This document shows positions 20,001 to 28,039 of a stretch of DNA of 64,000 bases, piece by piece. The notes under the pieces are model-generated. The model was given only the letters and a program-made list of their open reading frames with translations, did no database searches and had not been told where the DNA came from. The translations under genes and the position numbers were made by a program. Positions within the stretch are counted from its first letter, which is position 1, and the number at the start of each line of letters is the position of its first letter. The DNA comes from Candidatus Azobacteroides sp. (GTDB lineage Bacteria; Bacteroidota; Bacteroidia; Bacteroidales; WRGA01), in assembly GCA_021201815.1 (NCBI GenBank), contig JAJQEC010000080.1, positions 29,901 to 93,900 of the forward strand, given 5' to 3'.

Positions 20001-20634
20001 TAATGTAAGCAAAGCGTTGATAGGAGTTCTACCTTTAGCAACAGATAATTATAATCCGAAAGAGGACGTATATAAGCTATTCTCTTATAATGAGGATACT
20101 CCCGAAATATATACGATTGCAGATGGAGAAGCAATTGAAATTAATGCAATCAGTGATAAAGGGGATATGAAACTTCTCCCCATAGGGATTAAAACCTCCC
20201 GCACAGGAAAAATCTATTTATCTTTTGATGGTGTTCGGAATTTTACAGCTTTCCCTCATATATATTTACTTGATACACAAACCGGAACTAAATTTAATCT
20301 CAAAGATTTTTCTTCAATTCTTATAGAAAAGGAAAATGCAGCAAATATAGAAGGGCGGTTATATCTTATGCTGACAAAACAGGCAAATAATATTTCTGAA
20401 AGCAAACCTGAAAATACAATACATATTTTTCTTAAAAATAATTTTTTACAGGTTTCTTCTCCTTTATCTGCTCTTCAGGAAATAGAAATAATAGATATGG
20501 TAGGTAGAAGTATTTATAAACAGGACAACATAAATAATATGCTTTACACATCGCAATTATCACTACCATCAGGAATATACATCATAAAAGTAAAAAACGG
20601 AGATAACACAGTAGAGCAGAAGATCAAATTATAA
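17053..20634 (+). CDS. Large secreted multidomain protein with T9SS type A sorting domain (copy 1)
   Basis: 1193 aa. Signal peptide 1-25 (IIFIFHLLIFHNFAQ) is followed by FGPELITGGDFGTTE, a jelly-roll-like N-terminal region (to about residue 295), an Ig-like segment (about 296-380), a cadherin-like/VCBS-like segment starting EAIDDTYQLNIGQSLTANIL (about 395-500), a long central region with WCTDVVIPENS, ADPTWGATAGIDPKVYMRYF and IVGNPFMSHIDF, and a C-terminal sorting domain (EIIDMVGRSIYKQ, LPSGIYIIKVKNGDNTVEQK). The sorting domain marks it for T9SS export and usually anchoring to the surface. It is paralogous along its whole length to the protein at 21467-25090. A surface adhesin or matrix role is a guess; no catalytic motif was recognised. 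A small membrane protein gene follows 63 bp downstream. Confidence 0.85.
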   Translation: MRKNIKYKLFIIFIFHLLIFHNFAQTFGPELITGGDFGTTETAGKNGDNGEGSDIYPEVTDPNIPLYYQPVTRAYHNGNLVYIEINPGLTIGKPLVNNSGYTWGLNEVWDSDAYFFPDTNGNINYSTVVPHAPNNGFYIVGTTTNGMYNLPSLNSPAWYEIYDRYETNFTNPTNYFLITNADWDDTKLFFQGRVAVTPGQAYRMSADISRLNNTGGAPNIDFIISTDGSNLSYETPVYTTGSIPDQGGEWITHYFDYIAPCNADSIYVAFRNAHYGGTGNDVALDNLSMRAIYPQIVADTSDGCAVTLYLDGSMEDILDPFLYRLSWELSSDGGTSYTSVSTLQQYTTNTPGIYRLVVYTDATENCPIYSNTIILEDSGNNCVFINSPEAIDDTYQLNIGQSLTANILTNDIPSDGISNPEDVLKVTHFTINDTIYPAGSTVIIYNISGFRAGVLELEQDGTLIFEGASDYFGAIPPIGYTIVEEGGGQDSAYVYINVITYEVSINVSCVCCPITIKLLVPDNTITDYSLYRYDTDELVVNGEIVGDSLYFVFNETNAGIFYYTIHQETEELISVFAIVGPDRAIWAPNTVLNSRSWLDYNNWYTPQGYGSPKWCTDVVIPENSPYYPELQYQGFEQCKDILFEHGAAINQIHRLLYRRAFVRYTPVREKWTMLSAPLKYIYSADFSADPTWGATAGIDPKVYMRYFNIAYENNNMPNPDGTTGSSTGSFSMAFSDMKERLTLGLGFALNVGTGSNSVFQGTFNFPRLNADSTEVEYKYHYTDDGSWIEAGEPGVPSSKYPFYFTDPGEPGRGNDVPRTDEEWRADHSNPVGEDSRYRFIYETSSSVNPFTITLPEPGTTNIVGNPFMSHIDFDELYASNSTAIYNYYRIWDGSGFYSYITTGGMDNETTWSGLPEDGLSNIYQGSRYIAPMQAFFVEMQPGQNQLTFIPDNIAITPMDTTGTKLKNIDNPENILKLNLQMGDNVSKALIGVLPLATDNYNPKEDVYKLFSYNEDTPEIYTIADGEAIEINAISDKGDMKLLPIGIKTSRTGKIYLSFDGVRNFTAFPHIYLLDTQTGTKFNLKDFSSILIEKENAANIEGRLYLMLTKQANNISESKPENTIHIFLKNNFLQVSSPLSALQEIEIIDMVGRSIYKQDNINNMLYTSQLSLPSGIYIIKVKNGDNTVEQKIKL

Positions 20635-20697
20635 TATTTTATTGGATGTTTTTATCCGGAAGTAATTGACTATTGTTCTTTAATTAAACATATTCGA

Positions 20698-21132
20698 ATG
20701 AAGAAAAATAAGAATAACATATTTATACAAAAGATATTCCTTTTCATTTTTACTTTATTTTTTGCTAATATCTTAACCGCAACTCTAACAGAAGTAATGG
20801 CTGCCAAAGAAATTAAAACTCCCTTTTATGTAGATTCGGAAAATTATCCGGTATCAGAATCTGTTTTTCCTGATCACAGAGAATATGAAAAAATCTCCGG
20901 AGAAAAATTTTTAAGTCCTTCTGTTTTTTCAGAAAATCAAAGTTCTGAAATTCTGAAAGATAATGAACAAAAGGTAGCTCTGACTGATATTACTGATGGA
21001 GAGTTGGAAATTGGAGGAGTAGAGAGAGCTGTTTCGGTGAAAGAAGATTATTTTGTTTTTGCTTTCCTAATAATCGGATATATAGGTTTTCGCCGTAAAA
21101 AAATAAAAGCTGAACTTTTAGATCACACTTAA
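20698..21132 (+). CDS. Small membrane protein with GG[VI]xRA motif before a C-terminal membrane segment (copy 1)
   Basis: 144 aa, not a family I can name. It has an N-terminal hydrophobic segment (residues about 11-33), an acidic Ser/Glu-rich middle, then ELEIGGVERAVSVKED, a hydrophobic segment (YFVFAFLIIGYIGF, about 118-131) and a basic tail RRKKIK. The partner at 25136-25537 shares the layout and the motif (ELGGIPRAT, ...GGYIFLKNKK) but almost nothing else. Motif plus hydrophobic segment plus basic tail is the shape of bacterial C-terminal sorting signals (PEP-CTERM, LPXTG, PID-CTERM types), which is an inference. It sits between a T9SS cargo gene and a strong terminator, so it is the last gene of a two-gene unit. 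Confidence 0.72.
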   Translation: MKKNKNNIFIQKIFLFIFTLFFANILTATLTEVMAAKEIKTPFYVDSENYPVSESVFPDHREYEKISGEKFLSPSVFSENQSSEILKDNEQKVALTDITDGELEIGGVERAVSVKEDYFVFAFLIIGYIGFRRKKIKAELLDHT

Positions 21133-21190
21133 TGGAAGTCATTCTTATATTATTTTTCTAAATACCATTATTAACACTTTTTTATTTTAG

Positions 21191-21223
21191 AAAAGCCGGA
21201 TATGTTTTTATCCGGCTTTTTTT
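21191..21223 (+). terminator. Intrinsic terminator of T9SS module 1
   Basis: Stem AAAAGCCGGATA (21191-21202) pairs fully with TATCCGGCTTTT (21209-21220) around the loop TGTTTT, and seven T follow from 21217. It ends the two-gene module at 17053-21132. Confidence 0.88.
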
Positions 21224-21466
21224 GTTACTTTCCTTTTTTATATAACTTAACTTTAACTCATCATATAGCTGTTGTATAGCTACTTATATCATTTTATTTC
21301 TTCATTGTAGAATTGTTTTTTTAGAAGAGAATTTTGATAAATATCTCATTAACATAAAGTTAAAATTATATTAATAAAATTTAATCTTAAAAACCCTTCC
21401 CTTTCCACTTTAGTTTATTAAGGAGATATAGTTATGGGTTAACTTATAATATATTAATATATAATT
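21224..21466. other. Leader region of T9SS module 2
   Basis: AT-rich, no gene. A strong Shine-Dalgarno-like AAGGAGA (21419-21425) precedes a two-codon ATG-GGT-TAA at 21434-21442, about 30 bp before the real ATG at 21467. No TAnnTTTG box was found, so the promoter is not resolved. Confidence 0.35.
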
Positions 21467-24400
21467 ATGAAATCACTACTAAAAAAAGTGGGTGGTTTCC
21501 TCATATTTTTGATTGGAACCCACTCTTTTATATATGCTCAGGTCTATGGACCGGAATTAATATTAAACGGAGATTTTGGAACAATAAAGAGAAACGGAAA
21601 AAACGGAGATAACGGTGTCGGAGAATATATTTACCCGGATGTCGTTTCTCAATCTGCGACGATCGGAATGTTTTATCAACCTCCGGAAAAAGGATTTTAT
21701 GCTTGGGGAGGTCTCTCTGCGGAGAATTTAGGAATATATCCTATATTAACAATTGGTCCCCCTCTTCAGAATGAAACAAGTTACAAATGGGGTATGAATG
21801 TATCAGGAGGAAGTTCTTATTATTTTTCCAATCTCGAGAATGGAAATAGTAATATTCCTATTCCATATGGTCCAACAGATGGAGCTTACATAATAGGAAC
21901 AACGACAAAAGGAATATTTAATGACCCGCTGGCAGGAGCTAGCTGGCATATAGTTTATGATAAGAATGAAACAAATCTGTCTGCTCCTACTAATTATTTC
22001 ATGATTGTAAATTCGGATGATGATCCGACAAAAATCTTTTTTAAAACAGAAGTGGAAGTAACTCCCGGTCAGGTTTACCGGATGTCTGTAGATATTGCAC
22101 GGTTGAATATTACCGGAACACCACCAAATGTAGATTTTGTTATCAGCGCGGATGAAAATAGCCTGACAACAGACCCATCGGTTTATTCTACTGGTAATAT
22201 TTCCGAAGCGGATGGTGGAAAATGGCTGGAGTTTTATTTTGATTATATAGCGCCTTGTACGGAGGATGGCCTTCCCTATAAGGTTTACATCGCTTTCAGA
22301 AATATAAACGCAGGTGGTGATGGAAATGATCTTGCTTTAGATAACCTGAGTTTTAAAGCAATTGTTCCGGAAATTCAGGCAACAGCTATAGATGGAGATA
22401 ATTGTAATAAAATTCTGGAACTTACCGGTGGTTTGGAAGGAGTGTTATCAACAGGTAATTATCGTTACGCCTGGCAGAAACAGTCCTTATTAGGAGGGGG
22501 TTTTTATGGAATAAGCGGTTCTACTTATTATCAGTATGCTACTAGTGAACCTGGTAATTACCGGCTTGCAGTATATAGCAATGAGCCGGATACATATGGT
22601 TGCCCTATGTATTCAAATGTAATAAAATTGGAAATTGATACAGATGGGGAGAGTGAATGTCCTGACTTAAGAGTTCCAAGAGCTGTTACGGATTATGTAA
22701 ATGCACAGGCAGGTACAACTGTTTATTTTAATGTTTTAGATAATGACCAGACCAGTGGTGCAAGTGTTCCTCGTTCAAATCTTATTTATATTCAGTGTGT
22801 AGCACAGTGGGCAACAAATGTTACACCTGCTGGTGAGATAGCAGCTGTAATAAATGGAGCAGGCACTACTATTGCAACCTTACTTATTCAGAAGGACGGT
22901 ACTGCTGAATTTACTTCTATATCCGGATATAGTGGAACTCTTGTTTTTCCTTATTTGATAAGAGAAGAAAACGGAGGGCAATCAAATGCCTATATATATG
23001 TTACAGTAGTACCTTACAGCATGGATATTGATGCATCCTGTATTGATAATCCGGTAAATATAAGAATTGGTATAGATACAGATACTCCATCGGAGTATAC
23101 TATTATGAAAGGTACAACAGTTATGGCAACAGCAACAAAAGATGACGAGTACCTGAATTTCTCTTTTAACGAAACCACCATTGGTGCTATGACTTATTCT
23201 CTAAGGCGCAACGGAACGGCTATGGTGACTTTGTATGCTACGGTTTATCCTTCTTCCGCTACATGGAGGCCGGACTTATCTGTAGAATCTCAACATTGGA
23301 GCGAATCAGCAAACTGGGCAACGGATTATGGTATTAATTTACATCCTATCTGGTGTACGGACGTAATTATTCCCGGAGACGTGGATTATTTCCCTATTAT
23401 AAGTGAAGATGTGGATGTCGATCAATGCCGGGATATTACATTCAGACATAATGCCGCAGTAGGACATGTTCAGAGGTTATTATATCGAAAGGCATTTGTT
23501 GAATATACACCTCTACGGAATCAGTTGACAATGCTCACAGATCCATTGAAATATATATATTCAGCGGATTACCATGCTGATCCGACATGGGGCGCAACAG
23601 CTGCAATTCATCCCAAAGTGTATATGAGGTATTTTGATGTAGATTATGAAAATTATAATAAACCTAATCCCGACGGAGTATACGGAGCTTCTTACGGTAG
23701 TTTCTCCAGGGCTTTTGCTGACCTGAAGGAAAAAATGGAAATGGGTAATGGGTATATGGTTACTGTAGAAGATGGCACAAATGCAGTCTTTGACGGAACA
23801 TTTCGTTTCCCGAGATTGAATGCGGATGGTACGGAAGTCCTTTTCAAATACCATTATACAGATGATGGGACATGGGTAGAAAACGGTGATCCCGTTGACT
23901 CAAAATATTATCCGTTTTATTTTACCGATCCGGGAGAAAGTGGAAGAGGAACAGAAGAACCTCCGACAGATGCTGAATGGATTGCAGACCATTCCAATCC
24001 ACGGGGAGCAGACCATCGTTATCGTTTTGTACATGAGTCTTCTCCTATTCCAACTCCGGTAACGATTACATTACCGCATGAAGGTACAACAAATATTGTA
24101 GGTAATCCCTTCATGGCACATTTATGCTTCGAAACATTCCTGAGAATGAATGAAGATAATATCTATCCGTATTATCGTATCTGGGACGGAGAAGGTTTCC
24201 ATTCCTATATGATAGGTGGAACACGAGATAATGAAGTGTGGGAAGGACTTCCGGATGAAGTGAGTACACTGGATCAGGGAAGTCAGTTTATTGCCCCGAT
24301 GCAGGGATTCTTTATTCAGATGAGAGAAAATAAAACGCAGGTTGTATTTGATCCGGATAGTATTTGCCTTCACCCACACAATGCCGCGGAAGCTCAGTTA

Positions 24401-25090
24401 AGGAGTAGTAAAGCAAAAAGTCAGAATATCCTGTCTTTACGCCTTAAAATGGGAGATAAGGAAGATATAACAATGATCGGATTATTTCCTTCTGCAAAAG
24501 ACGAATATGATCCGGAAGAGGATATATTTAAGTTATTTTCCTATGAAAAGAGTACACCGGAAATTTATACTGTAGTGGATGGAAACGCATTGGAAATAAA
24601 CGCAATGGAAAAGACAGAATATAACAAAAATATTCCTATCGGAATAAAAACCACTCAGACAGGGGAAATTACTATTTCTCTGGAAGGAGGGGATAATTTT
24701 GTACAATATTCGGAAATTAGTTTATATGATGCTCAGGAAGGAATTACTTATAACCTGAAACAATTTCCTTCCGTATCATTTATTAAAACAAGAGAAGAAA
24801 ATGTGGAAGGTCGCTTTTACCTAAGATTGGCCGGAGAAATAACAAATAGCTGGCAGGCCGACGAATCCGAGGCATTACAGGTTCTTGTTAATGACGGATG
24901 GATAATCGCTTCTTCTCCGTCATCTAAAATTACAGAGATGCATGTATATGATACTGCCGGAAAATTGCAGTACAACAAAACTAATATAGCAGCTTCTTAC
25001 TTTAAAGATAATCCTTATTTGATAAAAGGAATATATATTATTAAAGTAAAAACTGAAAATGAAGAAAAAAACGTAAAAGTTGTTTTCTAA
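21467..25090 (+). CDS. Large secreted multidomain protein with T9SS type A sorting domain (copy 2)
   Basis: 1207 aa, paralogue of the protein at 17053-20634. Signal peptide (LIFLIGTHSFIYAQ), then YGPELILNGDFGTIK, jelly-roll-like region, Ig-like segment, a cadherin-like segment beginning AVTDYVNAQAGTTVYFNVLD, the shared central part (WCTDVIIPGDVDYFP, ADPTWGATAAIHPKVYMRYF, IVGNPFMAHLCFETF) and a sorting domain at the end (MHVYDTAGKLQYN, IKGIYIIKVKTENEEKNVKV). The central region is the most conserved between the copies; the Ig and cadherin-like parts have drifted. Export by T9SS is well supported; function is unknown. A second small membrane protein gene follows 45 bp downstream, repeating the arrangement of module 1. 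Confidence 0.85.
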   Translation: MKSLLKKVGGFLIFLIGTHSFIYAQVYGPELILNGDFGTIKRNGKNGDNGVGEYIYPDVVSQSATIGMFYQPPEKGFYAWGGLSAENLGIYPILTIGPPLQNETSYKWGMNVSGGSSYYFSNLENGNSNIPIPYGPTDGAYIIGTTTKGIFNDPLAGASWHIVYDKNETNLSAPTNYFMIVNSDDDPTKIFFKTEVEVTPGQVYRMSVDIARLNITGTPPNVDFVISADENSLTTDPSVYSTGNISEADGGKWLEFYFDYIAPCTEDGLPYKVYIAFRNINAGGDGNDLALDNLSFKAIVPEIQATAIDGDNCNKILELTGGLEGVLSTGNYRYAWQKQSLLGGGFYGISGSTYYQYATSEPGNYRLAVYSNEPDTYGCPMYSNVIKLEIDTDGESECPDLRVPRAVTDYVNAQAGTTVYFNVLDNDQTSGASVPRSNLIYIQCVAQWATNVTPAGEIAAVINGAGTTIATLLIQKDGTAEFTSISGYSGTLVFPYLIREENGGQSNAYIYVTVVPYSMDIDASCIDNPVNIRIGIDTDTPSEYTIMKGTTVMATATKDDEYLNFSFNETTIGAMTYSLRRNGTAMVTLYATVYPSSATWRPDLSVESQHWSESANWATDYGINLHPIWCTDVIIPGDVDYFPIISEDVDVDQCRDITFRHNAAVGHVQRLLYRKAFVEYTPLRNQLTMLTDPLKYIYSADYHADPTWGATAAIHPKVYMRYFDVDYENYNKPNPDGVYGASYGSFSRAFADLKEKMEMGNGYMVTVEDGTNAVFDGTFRFPRLNADGTEVLFKYHYTDDGTWVENGDPVDSKYYPFYFTDPGESGRGTEEPPTDAEWIADHSNPRGADHRYRFVHESSPIPTPVTITLPHEGTTNIVGNPFMAHLCFETFLRMNEDNIYPYYRIWDGEGFHSYMIGGTRDNEVWEGLPDEVSTLDQGSQFIAPMQGFFIQMRENKTQVVFDPDSICLHPHNAAEAQLRSSKAKSQNILSLRLKMGDKEDITMIGLFPSAKDEYDPEEDIFKLFSYEKSTPEIYTVVDGNALEINAMEKTEYNKNIPIGIKTTQTGEITISLEGGDNFVQYSEISLYDAQEGITYNLKQFPSVSFIKTREENVEGRFYLRLAGEITNSWQADESEALQVLVNDGWIIASSPSSKITEMHVYDTAGKLQYNKTNIAASYFKDNPYLIKGIYIIKVKTENEEKNVKVVF

Positions 25091-25135
25091 AAATAAGAAT
25101 AAAAGAATTTAACATCAATCCAAAAGATAAAGAAA

Positions 25136-25537
25136 ATGAAAACAAAAATAAATAAATACAAGATGTATATTTTTCTCCTCTGGGGATCATTCTTCTTCTT
25201 CTCCTTTGTGGAGAAGGAGGAAAATGATGCCTTTACCACCCCGGATGAGAAAGCAATAGTGCCCAATATATTATCTCCTGTCAAACAGACAGATATCATT
25301 GAAGAGTTAAAAGCTTCTGTCATAGAGGAAGAAAAAGAAGTTGTTTCTGATCTTTTTGCCAGGGCTACAGCGGCTGAGAGCGAAGATGAAATAGAGCTGG
25401 GAGGTATTCCTCGGGCTACACCTTTGCAAAATTCTGTGCTTATTTTTATGATGTTGGCAGGAGGATATATTTTTCTCAAGAATAAGAAAGAAAATATAGT
25501 GGTACAGAACTCAAAAAAGAATAATTTATTGAAATAA
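25136..25537 (+). CDS. Small membrane protein with GG[VI]xRA motif before a C-terminal membrane segment (copy 2)
   Basis: 133 aa. N-terminal hydrophobic segment (YIFLLWGSFFFFSF, about 11-24), acidic middle rich in Glu, then EDEIELGGIPRATPLQNS, hydrophobic segment (VLIFMMLAGGYIFL, about 102-115), basic tail KNKK. Same order of parts as the 144-aa protein at 20698-21132, with identity confined to the motif, the segment and the tail. Coupled to the upstream T9SS cargo gene by a 45-bp gap and convergent with the TonB-type gene (18 bp between stops). No known family recognised; a cargo-linked anchoring or export helper is a hypothesis. Confidence 0.72.
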   Translation: MKTKINKYKMYIFLLWGSFFFFSFVEKEENDAFTTPDEKAIVPNILSPVKQTDIIEELKASVIEEEKEVVSDLFARATAAESEDEIELGGIPRATPLQNSVLIFMMLAGGYIFLKNKKENIVVQNSKKNNLLK

Positions 25538-25555
25538 ATAGGAGTAAAAGGGGGG

Positions 25556-26857
25556 CTATTTTCCGGGAAAATAAATTGTTATTTCTCCAGGAACCTGAAC
25601 CGGATACCAGGTTCCGGACTTCTCCAGAATATCAATTGCAAGTTGGTCTGCTGAAGGACATAACGATTGTTTTATTACAATATTCTGTAGAAGACCATTT
25701 TCCCCGACATAGAAAGATAGCACGACTGATCCTTTCTTATTTTTACAGAAGTCATCCGTAGGCTGTTTTACATTTTTATCAAGGTAATTTCTGAATTCTG
25801 TTTTACCCATAGTGGGTTCAGGATGGGAGATTACCTTTTTTTCTATCTTTTTTTCTGAGCTACCTGTACTCAACGATTTTTGTTCTCGGATATTTCCATG
25901 TCCTGTCACTATTACCTCATCCAGCGTAGCATAATCTTCACGCAGAGCGATAAGCAGTTGGCTTTCTTCTTTTATTTTTGTTTCTTCAGTTTGATAGCCG
26001 ATGTAACTGATCGTTAATACATCTTTTCCGGTAGCCTCAATAGGTAAAGAAAAATTACCATCGATATCCGTAATAGTAATATTCTGAGTATTATTTTGTT
26101 TTACAACAGCTCCGATAATAGCTACTCCATTATTATCTACTACTTTTCCTTTAATCTGCCGAATATCAGGGGAAGTAGCTTCAATATTATCATCAGAAGA
26201 GGATGGAGGTAATGAAATAGCAAATTCTTCTTGCATTAGACCGGAAGCTTTTACAGAAATACTGTCTTCAGTACCTTTTTGAAAATACATGGAATAAGAA
26301 GATTTTTCCATATTTATTTCTTCTGCTATTGTTTCCTTCCGATATGTTATTATTTCTTTCGTATCTTCCATTTCTGATAGATGGAAACCTTCGTCATTTA
26401 TCATACGATTTACTTTTATCTTCTGTTCTAATTCCGGAGTTTGGATAGAGGCAGTTTTTTCCTGGGAATTTTTTTGGGTTCCTCTTTTTTCTTCTGTAAA
26501 AATTTCTCTTTCCAACCTGCTTGTCGGGGATGGGAAAAATACCTGCTCCTCAGGTATACCAACAGTTTCCTGACTAATATACACTTCTTTTTGTGAAGGC
26601 ATGAATAATAAAGTCCCTATCCCGGTCAGCACAAGAAGAGATGCAGCTACCCACCAAATGGATGTATTTTTTTTACGAACAGACGTTTTTTGTATGATAT
26701 TTTCCTGAAGCCTTGAAATTTCTTTTTCATGATTTCCTTTTACTATATCATATCCATCTATTGCATCCTGCAAAAAGGGATCTTTCATCGCTTCATATTC
26801 GATGCGATGAGCATTTTTTCCTTTTCGGTTTCCTTTTATATAATGCAATAAATTCAT
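25556..26857 (-). CDS. Anti-sigma-like membrane protein with CarboxypepD_reg-like and TonB C-terminal domains
   Basis: 433 aa. A cytoplasmic N-terminus of about 70 residues (YEAMKDPFLQDAIDGYDIV, typical of Bacteroidetes TonB-type anti-sigma proteins) precedes one membrane segment (WWVAASLLVLTGIGTLLF, about 73-90). In the periplasm are a CarboxypepD_reg-like domain (IKGKVVDNNGVAIIGAVVKQ, about 234-310) ending DEVIVTGHG, and a TonB C-terminal domain (about 355-433, FRNYLDKNVKQP, GSVVLSFYVGENG). It follows the ECF sigma gene by 61 bp on the same strand, so a sigma/anti-sigma pair is likely. It might instead work mainly as a TonB energy transducer; the two roles are not exclusive. Confidence 0.82.
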   Translation of the reverse strand: MNLLHYIKGNRKGKNAHRIEYEAMKDPFLQDAIDGYDIVKGNHEKEISRLQENIIQKTSVRKKNTSIWWVAASLLVLTGIGTLLFMPSQKEVYISQETVGIPEEQVFFPSPTSRLEREIFTEEKRGTQKNSQEKTASIQTPELEQKIKVNRMINDEGFHLSEMEDTKEIITYRKETIAEEINMEKSSYSMYFQKGTEDSISVKASGLMQEEFAISLPPSSSDDNIEATSPDIRQIKGKVVDNNGVAIIGAVVKQNNTQNITITDIDGNFSLPIEATGKDVLTISYIGYQTEETKIKEESQLLIALREDYATLDEVIVTGHGNIREQKSLSTGSSEKKIEKKVISHPEPTMGKTEFRNYLDKNVKQPTDDFCKNKKGSVVLSFYVGENGLLQNIVIKQSLCPSADQLAIDILEKSGTWYPVQVPGEITIYFPGK

Positions 26858-26918
26858 ATGTACAGATAATACAAAATTAAATCATTAAAATAAAATTTAA
26901 TTAATCATGAATAAAGAA

Positions 26919-27500
26919 TTAATAAGAAATTTCTTTTTCTATGCAGATTTTTAGATTCCTTTTTCCATTCTGAATATAGCTTTTTACACTTTTAAGTTGA
27001 AAACCTGTCACATCAGCAATATCCATATACGACATTTCTTCCATAAAAAATTTGCAGATGGTTGTCCGCTGAATTTCCGGTAATTTTTCAAGACATTTCT
27101 TTAAAGCAGTTAATCGATTTGCATTCTCTTCTTTGTCATCGTTATCAAATAGATGCATGATATCCTCAAATTCCACAAATTGCGTATTGAAATCCACCGT
27201 TATTTCTTTTTCTTCTTTTCTTAATTGCTGTAAACAATAATTTTTCGCTACGCTGTAAAGCCAGGTTTTAAAAACTTTAATTTCATACCGGTTGATTTTT
27301 GGTAATAAATCTTCAAAAATCTGCATAACAGCATCTTGTGCTTTCTCCTCATTCTGCAGGTATTTCAGGCACAAACCATATAATAAAGGAATATAACGGT
27401 TATAAAGTTCACCGAAATAATTAGTTTCAGCTGTTTCTAAGTAGGCAGATAATAATTCTTCATCTGTATAGGTAGCCGTATTTTTTTTGAAGATGGGCAA
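26919..27500 (-). CDS. ECF-type RNA polymerase sigma factor
   Basis: 193 aa. Region 2 runs through LYNRYIPLLYGLCLKYL and KTWLYSVAKNYCLQQLRK (-10 recognition), and region 4 through LPEIQRTTICKFFMEEMSYM and DIADVTGFQLKSVKSYIQNG (helix-turn-helix). The start is taken as TTG at 27500 because no ATG lies between it and the in-frame stop upstream and it leaves the full N-terminus. A near-perfect housekeeping promoter lies 14 bp upstream, giving a leader of about 10 nt. With the downstream anti-sigma-like TonB gene it forms a cell-surface signalling unit; the neighbouring T9SS modules and vWA gene are candidate targets by position only. Confidence 0.88.
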   Translation of the reverse strand: MPIFKKNTATYTDEELLSAYLETAETNYFGELYNRYIPLLYGLCLKYLQNEEKAQDAVMQIFEDLLPKINRYEIKVFKTWLYSVAKNYCLQQLRKEEKEITVDFNTQFVEFEDIMHLFDNDDKEENANRLTALKKCLEKLPEIQRTTICKFFMEEMSYMDIADVTGFQLKSVKSYIQNGKRNLKICIEKEISY

Positions 27501-27513
27501 ACTGTTTTTTTTA

Positions 27514-27544
27514 CAAAACTACCTTTTTTTATTAAAATTTCAAA
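27514..27544 (-). promoter_or_regulatory. Consensus promoter of the ECF sigma operon (TTTG-N19-TAGTTTTG)
   Basis: On the minus strand TTTG (27544-27541) and TAGTTTTG (27521-27514) are separated by exactly 19 bp, a full match to the Bacteroides consensus. The predicted start near 27510 lies about 10 nt before the TTG start codon of the sigma gene. Confidence 0.75.
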
Positions 27545-28039
27545 TATTTTTCTAAAGCAATAATTTCCTGAAATTATAATTAATAAAATGAAACCATTTA
27601 TTAATTATATAAAATTGAACTCTATTTTCAGCAAATATTCTAGTATGCAGTGGGGAACAAGAAGTAACTTCTCCTTCATATAATCTGTTCGCCCTATATT
27701 TCAGAAAGGACGTTCCGGCTTTTACTTCGCAAAAAAAGTTATAAGGAGAAAGAATTCTCCGGATGAAAAGGTAAAAGAGGTTAACTATTTTGAAAGGCTA
27801 TCTTTATTCAGAAACCTGCTCTCTACACTTGTCTTTTTTATGCGACAAATCCTGTATTTATATTGCTGTATTTTTTCAAACAGTCTTATACTCTGTGACA
27901 ATTTGCATATACTGCAGAAAAAACAGAAAAAAATAAAATGGTTTATGGATTTTGTATCAATAAAACATCTATTTGTTAAAGCGCTTTCTTATCATGATAT
28001 AAAAAATTCAAAAGAAGAATGAAATTAAACTAAAAAATA
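27545..28039. other. Intergenic region upstream of the vWA gene
   Basis: About 500 bp with no credible gene; a 60-codon frame inside it has no promoter or family resemblance. It contains TTCTCCTT (27669-27676) and AAGGAGAA (27743-27750) as a long-range inverted repeat and a purine stretch GAAAAGGTAAAAGAGG (27765-27780) of a type that recurs in other gaps of the window. No TAnnTTTG box was found before the vWA gene, so an alternative sigma factor could drive it. Confidence 0.4.

Noticed and set aside
17053..25090. Calling the two large T9SS proteins enzymes
   Set aside because: No catalytic motif of glycoside hydrolases, peptidases or lyases was found; only binding-type beta domains and sorting domains are visible.
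27840..28022. 60-aa open frame upstream of the vWA gene
   Set aside because: No promoter, ribosome binding site, family resemblance or membrane/signal logic; lies in an AT-rich leader.
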